From Apostichopus japonicus (taxonomy: Eukaryota; Echinodermata; Holothuroidea; Aspidochirotida; Stichopodidae), in NCBI RefSeq assembly GCF_037975245.1, contig NC_092574.1, forward strand, positions 27,014,713 through 27,078,712: 64,000 bases of DNA, in the 5' to 3' direction. How positions within the stretch are numbered: position 1 is the first letter of the stretch; each line of letters opens with the position of its first letter. The notes beneath the pieces were generated by a model. That model was not told the DNA's origin, searched no databases, and saw only the letters and a program-made list of their open reading frames with translations. Below are positions 38,510 through 50,357 of this stretch, piece after piece. Both the position numbers and the translations under genes were made by a program.

Positions 38510-41500
38510 TATCACTGACAACCGAGTAGACAGTTTGCTAAGGATTTATGTCGCTGTCAGGCAGTCAACTAAAGTAATGGCTATGATCTCGCTTACATCC
38601 TCCATCCAGACACGTCAACGAGCGTCATTTTTGCCAGCATGTATGAATTAAGGAGAACTTACCGTACTCAGTCCCATGCGTGTTTTAACGCAACCTTGAC
38701 ACAGATCAGTTAGCTTGAACAGGATGGCCGAAACAAAGATATTATAATTCGAGGAAACTATGAAAGCAACGTGGACGTTGTGTAACTTTTCACCTTGTCA
38801 GTTTTGTACTTATTTAGGTATGTCTATGTCAGCGAGAATGATAGTACTATGCAGTATCATCTGTTTATAATCAAAGATGGTGATAGAGTATAGTACCAGT
38901 TATCTTACATTCCGTCGGATTCTGTTTGTAAAAGAAGGTGATGGTGTTATGTTAAAGATCAAACAGCGTACTTCTTCAACTTGAAAAAGGTATATAATGA
39001 CGACATATGTAATCAAATACTTCCTGAAAACCTAAATGTGTTTACATAAAACGAACATTCAAAACAAGGTACATTGACATCTGTTCCATTTCGACAAAAT
39101 GAAGGTCAATAGCATTTTCCTGGGTTCTATGAAATGTATTTCCGTCTGCGGGTCAGATCACCGGGAATTGTGTGTCGTGACTTTATGCAGACTATTATAA
39201 TTATATTGTCGCTCTGTTTTACCTCCATGGCCCTACGTAGTACGTTACGGAGGCCACTGCACATCCTCGACTATTATGACTTAATCACCTCAGAATGTCA
39301 AAAGTACAAAGAATGATTCTATACCCAGCCTAACTTGTTCATGTCAAGTACATTGGATGATTCTATACCCAGCCTAACTTCACTTCAATTGTCTGATGTG
39401 CTGGATAAAAAAGTTATTCATCCATAGAGCCTTGTTTAATGATACGATTCCGGATCAGTGCAGAGATGCCTTTGTAGCGAATCTATAGCGAAATTCAAAC
39501 TGGGCTCGTTAAGCCAAACATATATGCTTGTACGTTGACATGATCATTGGGCGAACCTTCTCATATTTTATATTAGCCTACTGAAGCAGTGACAAATCAC
39601 ATGGAATTTAAGGAAACATATTTTCAGTATTGGATATTATATGTTTAATATGGTAGCTAAGGATCACCCAAGCTGTCGCAACAACGTGGATTTTATAGTT
39701 TGAACCAGGGATTCTAAACACTCCTTGTTTGAACAAATATGGGTTTCCAATTATCCCAAAAAATATGGAATGACTTTTGTCTAAAGGGTCGAAGTTCACA
39801 CAACTGAGCATAAAATGTACTGTACGCTTTAAAGTTTTTCGATGTGCAGCTTGTCGCATTTATTGACTTTCCTTATTCTCTGTAACCAAAAAAAAAATCT
39901 GTTTTCAAACCAATCATCGTATAGTGAATAACCTTTATTCCTATAAGGTATACATGCTTTTATAATTTTATTACATATCTTATGACCGAAAACCCACAGC
40001 TAGCTTAGGACAGCTTCCTACGTCTCAGAACGGTAAGGCTGAGTGGGGGTCACCTGGCACCCATGCTCACTTCACTTTGTTGAATCAAGTGTAGCTGCAG
40101 TTCTGCGTTCGAAAGGAGGCGAAGTTGTGTTAAGGATTTTACGTTATTTGATCTGGTCGCGAAGTTCAGGTTATATTTTTCAATACCTCTTTGATTAATC
40201 TTTGTCAATACTTTTTCGAAAAGAACATGTGTATTCCTAAATTGTGTTCGTGAATAGGTATGTATGGTAATGAGGAGACGATCAAACCTGTGCAATTATT
40301 CGGTGTTGGTACATGCATAGTTCTACTCTGGAAATAGTTTATACAAATTTGGCTTATAGGCTACTAATCGCTATGATGGACTTAGGAACGACTATGAACC
40401 GATGCTAAGATCTTGCATTCAGTAGTTCAATAGCCCGGTTAACGTGTGGTTTTCCTTTAAGTAGCTCACAGCGATAACGTGCATTGTACACCAGACATAC
40501 TGGAGTTGTTGTTTGTTGACCGTGGAAGGAATCTGTTTAGAATGCCACCACGTTCTACTTAAGAATTTCTTTTACAGTGTTGTTTGTTGTACCGTATCCA
40601 GAGAACAACATTGCTGAATTTACAGTCCCTATAGCTGGATGGAGTGTTATATGGCTTGCTGTTTGGCACGATGTTATCATGTGTCCTTATTGGCATCGCG
40701 TCGGTGAGTGGGAAATGTGACAGCAAAGTTGGACAGTGACTTGCTGCTTTACAGGAACTAACCGCAAAGTAAAGCCGGATAGGCGGGTGAGAATATAAGG
40801 TTTAGCAGCGGGAATCTGTTTGTATTCGGCTAACGGAATTGCATTAATTTTACCATAATTGCATTAAACATATTCCTTCATGCAGATGTCTAAAAGTTAC
40901 CGGCGGTAAAATTTCCTTCAGGCATTTTATTCGGTAGGTTTGAGAACCGTTGTTCGATTGTAACCTTCACTTTAATTAACTTGGACTAATTAAACTTGAA
41001 GTAAGGACATCCTGTTTTCCGTTTGTTGTATATCGTACGTCGAGGAGCCCTCCGGATTATTATTTTCTGTTGTTTCATTGAAATTGTATGTACTGTTGAA
41101 AGTTGTAACAGTGGCTCGCATATATACTGGATTGGAATACTGTTTGTTGCATAGATATCTTGTCCGGACTTACTGTAACCCGAGCTTTACGCGGGAAGTA
41201 ACACCAATTAGATCATTACTCATGTGTGACGGAGTACAGATAATTGGATATGGAATAATTATCACTAGCCCACCATTTTCAAAATATCGCATAGGCTACA
41301 TAAACTTTCTGTCGATTAGCGTACATGTTTGGGTAATCGTAATGCGTACCGGTTATGTGGAATAGCGTCAAACAGGATGATATTTTCCGGATGTAAACGT
41401 TTGTATACCGGTGACAATGACGTGACCTATGATAAACTGGAGGCCTGCATAGTCTTAGTGCACAGAGAGAGTGCTCGGTGTAATTACATGGCTGAACCAC

Positions 41501-41677
41501 TGAATTTTTAGACAAGTTGATGAAGTGTAAGCATTTTACCTAACTTTCCTTTGGTTTAAGAATGAAGAATATTGTGGAGTTTATATTGTGCCGGATCATA
41601 TTTACATAAAATATTAACATGAAGTGCTATCAAAACTGTAGCCTATCTACATAGTCAAGCAATTCATCAATAACAAA
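38510..41677. other. Non-coding, sulfotransferase intron or upstream of exon 1b
   Basis: A 25-base direct repeat (GATGATTCTATACCCAGCC onward) occurs at 39311 and 39356. The frame at 39134-39316 has a hydrophobic segment but no phase-0 donor (see rejected items). Otherwise nothing recognised. Confidence 0.4.
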
Positions 41678-41935
41678 ATGAATAAACTCATACACAGGGC
41701 GTACTTCATCTCAATTGCCATCATTTTGGTCATTATCTTGACTTTTCAAGGAAGCGTACGAAACGAGTTACGTCGATACGGAATAAAGGATATGCTAAGA
41801 TTTGTATCTTATAGTAACAACATCACTATTGCGCAATCTATGAAATACCATTCCACGTTTGACGTTTTTTATTCGCCCGTCCAGTGGATGAATATATCAC
41901 TGCCTGGTGACCGAGTCAGATCCGTGGATCAAGAG
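41678..41935 (+). CDS. Carbohydrate sulfotransferase, alternative first exon 1b (membrane anchor)
   Basis: ATG at 41678 opens an 86-residue exon: MNKLIHRAYF, a hydrophobic signal-anchor (about 11-26, ISIAIILVIILTFQG), then a stem with basic residues and sequons NNIT and NIS. It ends VDQE in phase 0 directly before GTACGT (41936). Like exon 1a it can splice to 46866 without a frame change, giving a 357-residue type II protein. The sequences of 1a and 1b are not alike, so they are not recent duplicates. A 39-nt hairpin starts 15 bases after this donor. Confidence 0.6.
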
Positions 41936-41950
41936 GTACGTACTATATGT

Positions 41951-41989
41951 AGGGAGCTGCTACTCTAACAGTTAGAGTAGCAGCTCCCT
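41951..41989. repeat. 39-nt perfect hairpin beside a splice donor
   Basis: AGGGAGCTGCTACTCTAAC, one-base loop, GTTAGAGTAGCAGCTCCCT: 19 paired bases. Same sequence family as 35431-35467. No exact direct repeat flanks it (TATATGT left, GTTATAC right). Confidence 0.85.
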
Positions 41990-42611
41990 GTTATACAGAC
42001 GCATCGTTTACAGCATGATATATACGTGTATTTGCGTAGCTATAGGGAGGGGGAGATTGGAGGGGCGGGGGAGTAGTGGTTTAGAATGCTGAAAAGTGAC
42101 AGAATGTTGACAGGTATATATACTTTTGAGATGGCACATGATGTGCGGGTTGGGGAGGTGGGAGGAGTATGGGGGGGGCGGGGTAGAGTAAGCAGAAACG
42201 GATGTACAACCATGCAATATGGTGAACATAATACATATACATTTAAATTAAGTCCTGTTGTGCGTTCAAAAATGACCGATATATATGAAATGGGGGTTAA
42301 TGTTGATATCTAGGTATTATCTTTGCTGACATTTTGTGTTCTGGTGATATGGATGTTCAGAATTTCGAGGTCAAAGTTCATTATTGGAATAAACACACAC
42401 AAAATCATTCCCTACGTTCACATTTAGTAATGGCTGTTGACTAGTGGACTCCTTACTGTAGGAATTTGAGGTGGAATTATAAATCAGAGAGTAAGTCGGA
42501 TCAAATTATCATTTGCCTTACACAGTTAATGAAGTGAGTATTCACGAGTCTTGCTCGCCGTGGTCCTAGTGTAAAGTAGTTCTTTTTTTATTTACGGTGT
42601 CATGAGGGTAA

Positions 42612-42624
42612 AGGTCAGAGGTCA
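42612..42624 (+). promoter_or_regulatory. DR1 nuclear-receptor-type half-site pair
   Basis: AGGTCA G AGGTCA, a perfect direct repeat spaced by one base, the consensus bound by HNF4/RXR/COUP-TF-type receptors. It lies in the intron after exon 1b. Presence is seen; function is inference. Confidence 0.3.
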
Positions 42625-42721
42625 AGCCATTGGCTGAAACACTCAATTTGCTTCAAGCAATGCATCAGCACTATTTTGTTAGTTGCTGATATACAGGTAT
42701 TTTTCAACGATCTTTGCTTGC

Positions 42722-42865
42722 CCGCTGCTACAAATCAGGACGTTGTCGACGATTTCTACATGATCGTTAATTGCTACAAATCAGGACGTTGTTAACGAAT
42801 TTTACGTGGTCGCTGCTACAAAGCAGGGAGTTGTTAACATATTTTACGTGGTTGTTGCTACAGTA
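42722..42865. repeat. About 50-bp tandem repeat, three copies
   Basis: Units with GCTACAAATCAGGACGTTGT and TTTTACGTGGTCG start at about 42727, 42774 and 42822; the last is more diverged. Confidence 0.8.
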
Positions 42866-43501
42866 CAAATCCAATCAAATCAATGTTAACGAATTACCAT
42901 CTCGCGTTCCATTGCGTCTCATTGCCACAGTGGTCAAAATGAGTAGGCATTTCACACATCCATCGTTGTATAATACTATGGTCTTCATCCCTAAAATCCG
43001 TATACAATACAAATTGGGCTATGCAAGGATGGGTTTGAGTAATGACGTTAATGTCTACGCTTAATGCAACCACTCGCGTTTGGTGTTTTCCAAAGTCAGA
43101 CGTTCGCGCAGGCAGAACAGTCACATTGTGTTCTTTTACAAAGTATCATTTCAAGGTTTCTTTCAGAAAATATGGTGCTTACAAAACAACCATCAACACA
43201 AGAAGCAAATATGGCACATAGGCCTATTGACTCCACCGTCAGCATACAATGAGAAGCTTGTCAATGTCAGATTGAGGAATGGCAATCTGCTAAATCTGCT
43301 AGATCTGCTAACGTACCCACGGAGCTACTTAACGTTGGACTTTTAATATTTTTTTCAAGAAAGAAGAAGCTGTAAAACGATGTATGTTGAAGTCGTTCTC
43401 AAAAGCAATTTGTCAAAGAGTGCTTTTGCTAAAATGTATTGCCTCGCCTAGATTCACAGCGACATCGAAGCAACCGTTTCGCGAGCTGCCTGGTAGTAAT
43501 T

Positions 43502-43538
43502 ACTTCAAGCATGGAGGTAAAAACCTCCATGCTTCAAG
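43502..43538. repeat. 21-nt palindromic micro-insert
   Basis: CATGGAGGT, AAAA loop, ACCTCCATG (43510-43531). Flanks ACTTCAAG and GCTTCAAG match at seven of eight. Member of the CATGGA-ended subtype of the micro-insert family. Confidence 0.75.
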
Positions 43539-43539
43539 C

Positions 43540-46500
43540 ATATTCCTACCAAATATACCTGCCACACTTTCACAACAGACGTACACGGCCTATAGCGCCT
43601 ATATATACGTTTCATATTAGAAACGGGCTTTATTCTGCATTATCAATGCTGTATGGAAGATAAAAAAATGAGCTGATCGTGAAGAATCTGAGAATTAACG
43701 AAAATATGGCTAAGAAGCAGGACTCGAGGTAATTTGTCAGTGCTCCAATGCCGATTGAAATTTTAGTCTGACAGGCCTGACGAGAGGGGGACAGGTCGAG
43801 GGGGTACAGCTGTCAAAAAGAAGCCCCGAGAGGGGAAATATGTGAGAAGTGTGTTCAGTTTCATAAAACAATGAACAATAAGTGTCCCGGGACCAAAGCA
43901 GGCTTTTTACTATCCAAACTGACATGTCAGTTTTACATTGAGCAAATAGTGATGTCTTTCATTATGATTTCAAAGAAATCATTTTAGTTAGGGAGAAACA
44001 TAAAATAAACTCTCTTTTTGAATGTTTGAAGGTTCAACATAAATAAACAATATTCACATTCAGCTTTACTTTGCCTAAAACTCTCGCATTCGTCACTTAT
44101 TTTCAATATGACTTGGTCATTTGGATACATTATAATCTTGTTTAATACAACCAGCGTTGCATATGCCTTTGATGGAACACGTAGGAGTACAACTTCCTGC
44201 TATAAGTTGATTTGTTTGACCGTGTGAAAGAGTTCCAGGCATTCCCCAATTATAATGCCTAATTTGGCATTTACTATTGGTTTTAGCCCAAAACCTCTCG
44301 GTAGCAACAATGGAAGAATGGGCAATAATCTGTTTCCTGATTGTACCACTGCGCCAAATGGTTTTGATTTCTTCTACAGCGTCAGACAGTTTTCAGTACC
44401 TTGTTATATACTCTTTACATGGGACGCGGTTTAAGAAAATTATATGCATATAAAAATAGAAAATATACTTGGACGCTTTGCTGTATTGTATATAACAGTC
44501 TCCTTCACCGATTATTAGCAGACAATTTGTAGAAAGTAGAGGTAACATTTGTCAGCTAGTGTCAGATTACTCGTGTCTAATCTACTTGGACTCGGGCTCA
44601 ACTGGACTGGTCCAGATACTGTATTATATATGTAGTTTAGCTGCAGGTCCGAGTTCGGTAATTTCTGAATACCGTCACGTCCCCCACCAAGAGGAAATAT
44701 TGAAGTAATAAGTTAACAAATAGTACTACTTTAAACGTGTAACTAATATCAAGTCACTATACTTTCAAAGTCCTAATGAGTTCATTGTGAAGAAAGTCCA
44801 TTGTCGCATAAGTTTCCTTAAACCAAGGGCAACCACAATTTAACTATACACTGTGAATGAGATGAAGGCTCGTTGAAGTATCGATTGGTTTAATAATGGT
44901 TTACCCATTACTCCCTATTCTTCTGGACTACAATGTAATACGTAAGCATCATTTTGTCCCATTTGTATTGAATGAAGCAATGAACTTACTCCTTGCAATT
45001 GCCCTATTGTGTTTTTGTATTAGTGAACAAATGTACGTATGTACAAACTCAGTGTTCTTTAGCCATGGAAGTATCGTTAATTAGATAATGCACGTTCATA
45101 CTGCAGCTGTCCCTTCAGTAGTCCATGCAAGACGTAATACTGTCTTTAATCTCACATTCAACTTCAAGGATGACTTTGGACAAAATAGTACAGTCACTTT
45201 ACTGAGTTGATGAAACTCAGCTGTTTAAAAGGTCATATCGTAAAACTTAAATGAGTTATATAAATAGAGCCATGAATGATAACAGAGTGTTTTAACGGTC
45301 TATTATATATCGAAATTAATTATATATTATTATACTTCCTTATGATTTATGTAATTTTTTTTCAGGTAATAAAATAGGCCAGTAACGTATATTAATTCCT
45401 AACCAAATCTTTCGTAAACTAGTAAGGTTGGTTACGTTTCAAAAGGAAAAACAAATTATTAGAAAGACACCTGTCAAGTTCTGCACAATTATAATTTGCT
45501 GTTTCGCGCTTCAAACATAAATAATCTTACAATGCTCGACCGACTTCTTGTGTTCGTACCTTTCATATTTCTTGAAAAAGACATTTATACAATTATTATA
45601 CAGCAAGTTGCCAAGTTGTTATTATAACGCAAGTTGCCGCGTTAATTATTTTTTCGAAACGTTGCTCAACTCGTCACTGAAAGTCGGTCTCGAAATCGAA
45701 CAACAAAAATTTGTGAATGTACGACCCTGGTTGTATGACATTAAAGTGCTGTCACAATTTTGAATTTCATAAAAAACATAATATATTCATAAATTGGAGT
45801 TTTGCTCTGCGATGAAGCGTGGATGGAAGGGGATATGATGTGTTCACTAGCCCCCCAACATGTTCAGTGATGTGCATGGTTTACGCTTTTCAGGGAATAA
45901 CGGGCGGAGTTGGTGCATGCAAACTATTATTATTATTTTTTTTATTATTATTATTATTAAACTCCAGTTTCGATAAATACGTTTTACACTAGATAATTTG
46001 GGGCAAGGTCCCTGTCGGAATTAGTGTTTCACTTTGTTACCAAGTATAGACTCTGATGAGTCTGCTCAGCGACGCGAATGAGTCTTCCTACATAAAAATA
46101 GGAAAATGCTACGGCTGTTATATATTTTCCTCCCCTTTCTACATACGCTTTTTGCATACGATAACACGCATTAACAAAGGTAAGTTTGTTACCGTGAAAT
46201 GCAAGCTGTTGTCGTTGCTGTAACGATCATGTCAAGCACTACTATAGGAGTTGGTAATTGAGTTGTGCTCTGAACGAAATATGATAGAATGTTGGGTAAA
46301 TGTCATTCGTGCTCGCACTGCAAAGATGTCAACGCATATACAGCTGTTTTAATTCTTTCAGTTTGCGCTAGTGCACAACCTGTGAATAAACTAAATGTGA
46401 ACACTTCCATATAGTATAGTTATAGATTAACCGGTGTGATTCCTTGCCGGATCGAGGCAGAAGGAACCAATATGCGAAAGTGATGGTCCGCGTGTGTGCG

Positions 46501-46769
46501 TGACGCGTGTATGTGACAATTGCTTGTAATGACAGTCGTGGGACCTTGTTAAACATACACACATATCCGACCGTTTCATTTGTTTTGTAACTGCCTTTTA
46601 TAAGTGACAATAGCTTGTTGTTCCATGTGGATGTCAACTTACAGTTTGAAGTCTGTATATACATGAAACTATCGACAGTGAGTGTATCTGTCGAAAATGG
46701 ACAAATGTTGAGAAATTTAGTCTGACCTAGGTTTGACTATATTGTGAATCTATCATCTCATGAATTGCT
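43540..46769. other. Non-coding, sulfotransferase intron
   Basis: No exon recognised; short frames at 44896 and 45548 lack a compatible donor or domain. A (TTA)n tract lies at 45925-45960. Confidence 0.4.
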
Positions 46770-46865
46770 ATGGAATCACATTATCACAAAGAAGGTGTTA
46801 ATCTTCTATTTGAAACTATACTGCTGAAATCAACCAACTTTTACTTTCTTTCATTTTTTTTGCAG

Positions 46866-47681
46866 ATTACGCGTTCCATACGTAGTCGAACTTTACAGGC
46901 GTTATGTCAAGTGGAAAAAAAGAATGATACGAAGAATTTATCGGAGAAAGAGAAGACAACCTTATATCGGCAAATAATCGTAGATGATCAAAGACGGTTT
47001 CTTTTCTGTTTCATTCCAAAGGTAGCTTGTTCGAATTGGAAAAGGGTAATCAAAGTGATGCAAGGAACACTTGATCCGGAGAGTAAGGGTAAAATGGATC
47101 ACCATTCAGGGATGACATTTTTACAAGACAACGAACAAAATTTAGCTCGTTTAAAATTGAAACATTTTTATAAATTTATGTTCGTACGACATCCGTTGGA
47201 ACGATTATTGTCAGCTTACAGGAACAAATTCGGTGAAAATATAGGCGATTATCGCCGAAGATACGGTTCCAAAATTATTAGAGCTTACCGTCCTAAATCC
47301 AAAGCGAGAGAAGCTTTCATGAAGGGCGATTTATCGATAACATTTGAAGAATTTTTAAGATTTTTAATTGACAGCGATACATCGACGATGGACGTCCATT
47401 GGAAGCCAATGCATGAACTATGCCAACCATGTGCAGTACATTACGATTTCGTCGGATCCTTCGAACAGCTACGTGAGGACGCGGATTTTGTTTTGGGTAG
47501 AATTCGCGGTAATTCAACGGTGTCTTTCCCGAAGAGGCAAGGGTATTACCGTCCAACAACTCCTGACACTTTAATCTCAGAACTCAGCAAAGTTAGACCA
47601 ATAGTTCTACAACAGCTGGTCGATAAATATATATTAGATTTTGCTTTATTTGGTTATTCTGCCCCCTCTCTTGATGTTTGA
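46866..47681 (+). CDS. Carbohydrate sulfotransferase, catalytic exon (CHST8-14/HNK-1ST family)
   Basis: 271 residues plus stop, preceded by a TTTTTTTTGCAG acceptor. The Sulfotransfer_2 domain transfers sulfate from PAPS to sugar hydroxyls in the Golgi lumen. Visible motifs, counted from the exon start: 5'-phosphosulfate binding loop IPKVACSNWKR (50-60); 3'-phosphate loop FVRHPLERLLSAYRNKF (106-122), with RHP where many relatives have RDP or REP; HWKP and LCQPC (178-189), YDFVGSFEQLREDA (193-206). The domain is complete to its C-terminus (YILDFALFGYSAP). The family includes chondroitin/dermatan 4-O-, GalNAc-4-O- and HNK-1 sulfotransferases; the exact acceptor cannot be read from sequence. Having the whole catalytic part in one exon behind a separate anchor exon is usual for the family. 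Confidence 0.93.
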   Translation: MTRSIRSRTLQALCQVEKKNDTKNLSEKEKTTLYRQIIVDDQRRFLFCFIPKVACSNWKRVIKVMQGTLDPESKGKMDHHSGMTFLQDNEQNLARLKLKHFYKFMFVRHPLERLLSAYRNKFGENIGDYRRRYGSKIIRAYRPKSKAREAFMKGDLSITFEEFLRFLIDSDTSTMDVHWKPMHELCQPCAVHYDFVGSFEQLREDADFVLGRIRGNSTVSFPKRQGYYRPTTPDTLISELSKVRPIVLQQLVDKYILDFALFGYSAPSLDV

Positions 47682-48120
47682 CGTAATTGCTTACGTCATC
47701 TCGATTCAATATGCAAGTACTAGCCATACTAAAAGTGTTAGTGATGTTTGTTTTTATGTTTTTTTTCAATATTACAACAATGCCATGAAACGATAACACT
47801 GAATATGGTAACGCAATGCGTATAGAATGTTAGGAGATTAAAGTGTGCGGGTTGAAAACAAGATACAAGCTTTCACATTTTATTTATAGTCGTAAAGAGT
47901 ATAAAATTTGAGTAAATCAGCAACTTGTCGGAAGCAAAAGGAAAAGATGTTATGGTGATGTCGTGTGTGTGTATGTATGTGACATTTGCTTGTAAACACG
48001 GTAACTTCATACTTGGTGTGTGGATCCGTCTTAACAAGGAGTACTAGAAGCCTTTTGTTTTCTGTGAAGTTCAATAGTCATGTGGGGTTAACAGAGGTCA
48101 AAATCTGAAAACCTTGCGAA
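47682..48120. other. 3' flank of the sulfotransferase gene
   Basis: Contains a possible poly(A) signal ATTAAA at 47837-47842. From about 47960 it enters a repeat with GTGACATTTGCTTGTAAACACGG words, also seen at 50,360-50,660, 54,700-54,840 and 56,230-56,430. Confidence 0.4.
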
Positions 48121-49074
48121 CATATGCATAGGAGGCGGTGGGCTGGGGGGGGGGAGGGGCTGCAGCCCCCAACCAAATTTTTTTTGTGAAAATTCGGGCA
48201 ATATGCTGAGAATTTTTCGGGCACCTACTGAAAGAAGAAAAATTTGCAATGTGTTTTTCAATTGTTTGGGTGAAAATTCGGGCAATATGCTGAGAATTTA
48301 TCGGGCACCTACTGAAAGAAGAATAATTTGCAATGTGTTTTTCATTTTTTGGGGGGTGAAAATTCGGGTAATATGCTGAGAATATTTCGGGCACCTACTG
48401 GAAAGAAGAATAATTTGCAATGTGTTTTTCAATGGTTAAACTGATATTATTATGATCGTTATTATTGTAACGACTTCCCCAATAATTATAACCAATATGG
48501 AAGGGTAATAACACGGAAAACATAACCAAAATTTTTCGCGCGCTCCGCGCGCGTTTATGGCAAGCCGTTTTAACATTTACCTCGCAATTCGACTTAAGTC
48601 GAATACATTTCACTTAAGTGGAATTCAATTTCATTTAAGCAGAATACTATTTAACTTAAGTGGAATTCTATTTAACTTAAGTGGAATACCATTCCACTTA
48701 AGCTTAATTGTATTTTACTTGAGCTGAATTCATCAACTTGTCACTGCATTTTACTTAAGCTAAATTCTATTTCACTTAAGTGGAAATGCATTTCACTTAA
48801 GTGGAATTGTATTCTACTTAAGTGGAATACTATTCCACTTAAGTGGAATGCATTCCACTTAAGTGAAATATGATTGGATAGTCTATTTCACTTAAGTGGA
48901 ATGTGATTGGCTAGTACATTCAACGCCAAACTTTGCCCATGCCTTTGCGCGCCATTATAAACAACTTGCCGCGATACGTGTACGTACGTACGTGGTGTCG
49001 ATATGTGCACAATGAATATCGACTGTCCATAGGGATCCAGCTAGCACTTTACATCCGTGCAAGGTGTGTACGTA

Positions 49075-49540
49075 TATGGCAAGCCATGTGGGACAAACAC
49101 TGCATAATATATCAGCATATTAATCGTAATTTATACGCGTATTAATTGGAATATATACGCGTATATATTAGTAGCCAATCATATGGCCCAAATATATCCG
49201 CGTATTAATTCGAATATATACACGTATTAATTCGAATATATCCGCGTATTAATTCGAATATATACACGTATTAATTCGAATATATTCACGTATTAAATAG
49301 AATACATATGGGATTAAATCCAATATATGCACGGATTAATTAGAATATACACGAAAACACATTTCCGCTCTTGCTGTGTACATATACCAACGATAACTGT
49401 TTTGGCGGGCTCGCGAGATCGCTTCATAAAGCGAAACTTTACACATGTACAACACATATTATATTCGAATTAATACGCGTATATATTCGAATTAATACGC
49501 GGATATATTATGCGGTGTTTGTCCCACATGGCTTGCCATA
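49075..49540. mobile_element. Inner foldback element with TTAATTCGAATATA arrays
   Basis: Arms TATGGCAAGCCATGTGGGAC and GTCCCACATGGCTTGCCATA share their first 11 bases with the outer element, then differ. Inside, units of about 20 bases (CGTATTAATTCGAATATA and close variants) run from 49115 to 49345 and again at 49460-49505. The centre (49350-49450) is unique. The palindromic match extends a little beyond the ends (GTACGTA / TACGTATGTAC). Confidence 0.8.
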
Positions 49541-49685
49541 TACGTATGTACCTGACCTGGTACCTGACGAATACCATTAACAAAATAAAGCCATGGCAAA
49601 TACATTACAAGTGGTTGGAGGAGCTACAGCAGAAAACGCATTGACAAGGGCAAGAGAACGTATTACTTTTTTTGAATTTTGGGTT

Positions 49686-49904
49686 TTAGATGGAATCTTT
49701 AATTTCGTCAAAAGTTTCACTATCTAAAAAGTTACGAATTCTGCCAATGTTACTTAAACAAGATGTAAGTCAACTCTGTTGAGCATCATACTGATTGTAC
49801 CCCTGTGCAAGTGAGGAAATAACACTTCGAATTGTGTCTCTAACAACAACAATTATTTGATCGCATTCCAGCAATGTTAGATGTGAATGATTAGCCATAG
49901 CCAT
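49686..49904 (-). pseudogene. Unrecognised broken coding frame inside the foldback element
   Basis: On the minus strand from ATG at 49904, a 73-codon frame with balanced composition (MAMANHSHLTLLE, then VVVRDTIRSVISSLAQG) is broken by one TGA and continues in the same frame (LTSCLSNIGRIRNFLDSETF) to a stop at 49686. I do not recognise it. It could be a captured host exon, a transposon-encoded peptide, or chance. Confidence 0.25.
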
Positions 49905-50357
49905 GGTGTACACGTGCAACGAGGATCCACTACATCATCATATGTGATGAGCAATTGAATGCGTTACGACGAACATTACCCTAAATTGTATTTATATATA
50001 AGCCACATATCAACATTTCCACTTAAGTGGAATTGTATTTTACTTAAGCAGAATAGAATTCCACTTAAGTGAAATTGACGCCCAAAAGATATTATTCCAC
50101 TTAAGTGAAATTGTACTCCACTTAAGTGGAATTGTATTCAAGTGGAATACATTTTACTTAAGTGGAATAACATTTCACTTAAGTAGAATGTATTCCACTT
50201 AAGTGAAATGTATTCGACTTAAGTCTAATTGCGAGGTAAATGTTAAAACGGCTTGCCATATACGCGCGCGTAGCGGGCGAAAAATTTTGGTTTTATTTTT
50301 CGGGCAAGTCGTTACAGCCCCCCCCCCCCCCAATGAAATTAGGCTCCCACGCCTATG

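Larger units (their letters stand above)
48556..50260. mobile_element. Outer foldback element with CTTAAG-palindrome arrays
   Basis: Ends TATGGCAAGCCGTTTTAAC and GTTAAAACGGCTTGCCATA are exact inverted repeats that continue through ATTTACCTCGCAATT. Inward, both arms (48590-48910 and 50020-50225) consist of about 20 and 11 irregular copies of a 15-25 base unit centred on the palindrome CACTTAAGTGGAAT. Flanks are CGCGCG-rich on both sides, so the target duplication cannot be defined. A second foldback element is nested inside. Confidence 0.8.
48121..50357. mobile_element. CATAGGCG-family element with perfect 8-bp TSD, carrying foldback insertions
   Basis: Left end CATATGCATAGGAGGC and right end GCTCCCACGCCTATG correspond to the CATAGGCGTAGGAG ends of the 61,830 copy. 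CTTGCGAA lies at 48113-48120 and 50358-50365. Interior words AATTCGGGCAATATGCTGAG are triplicated on the left (48190-48420, about 90-base period), and GCGGGCGAAAAATTTTGG is near the right end. Between them sits the 1.7-kb foldback element 48556-50260. Confidence 0.85.

Noticed and set aside
39134..39316. Possible third membrane-anchor first exon for the sulfotransferase
   Set aside because: It has a hydrophobic segment (TIIIILSLCFTSM) and a basic following region, but no GT donor in phase 0 before its stop, so it cannot join 46866 in frame.
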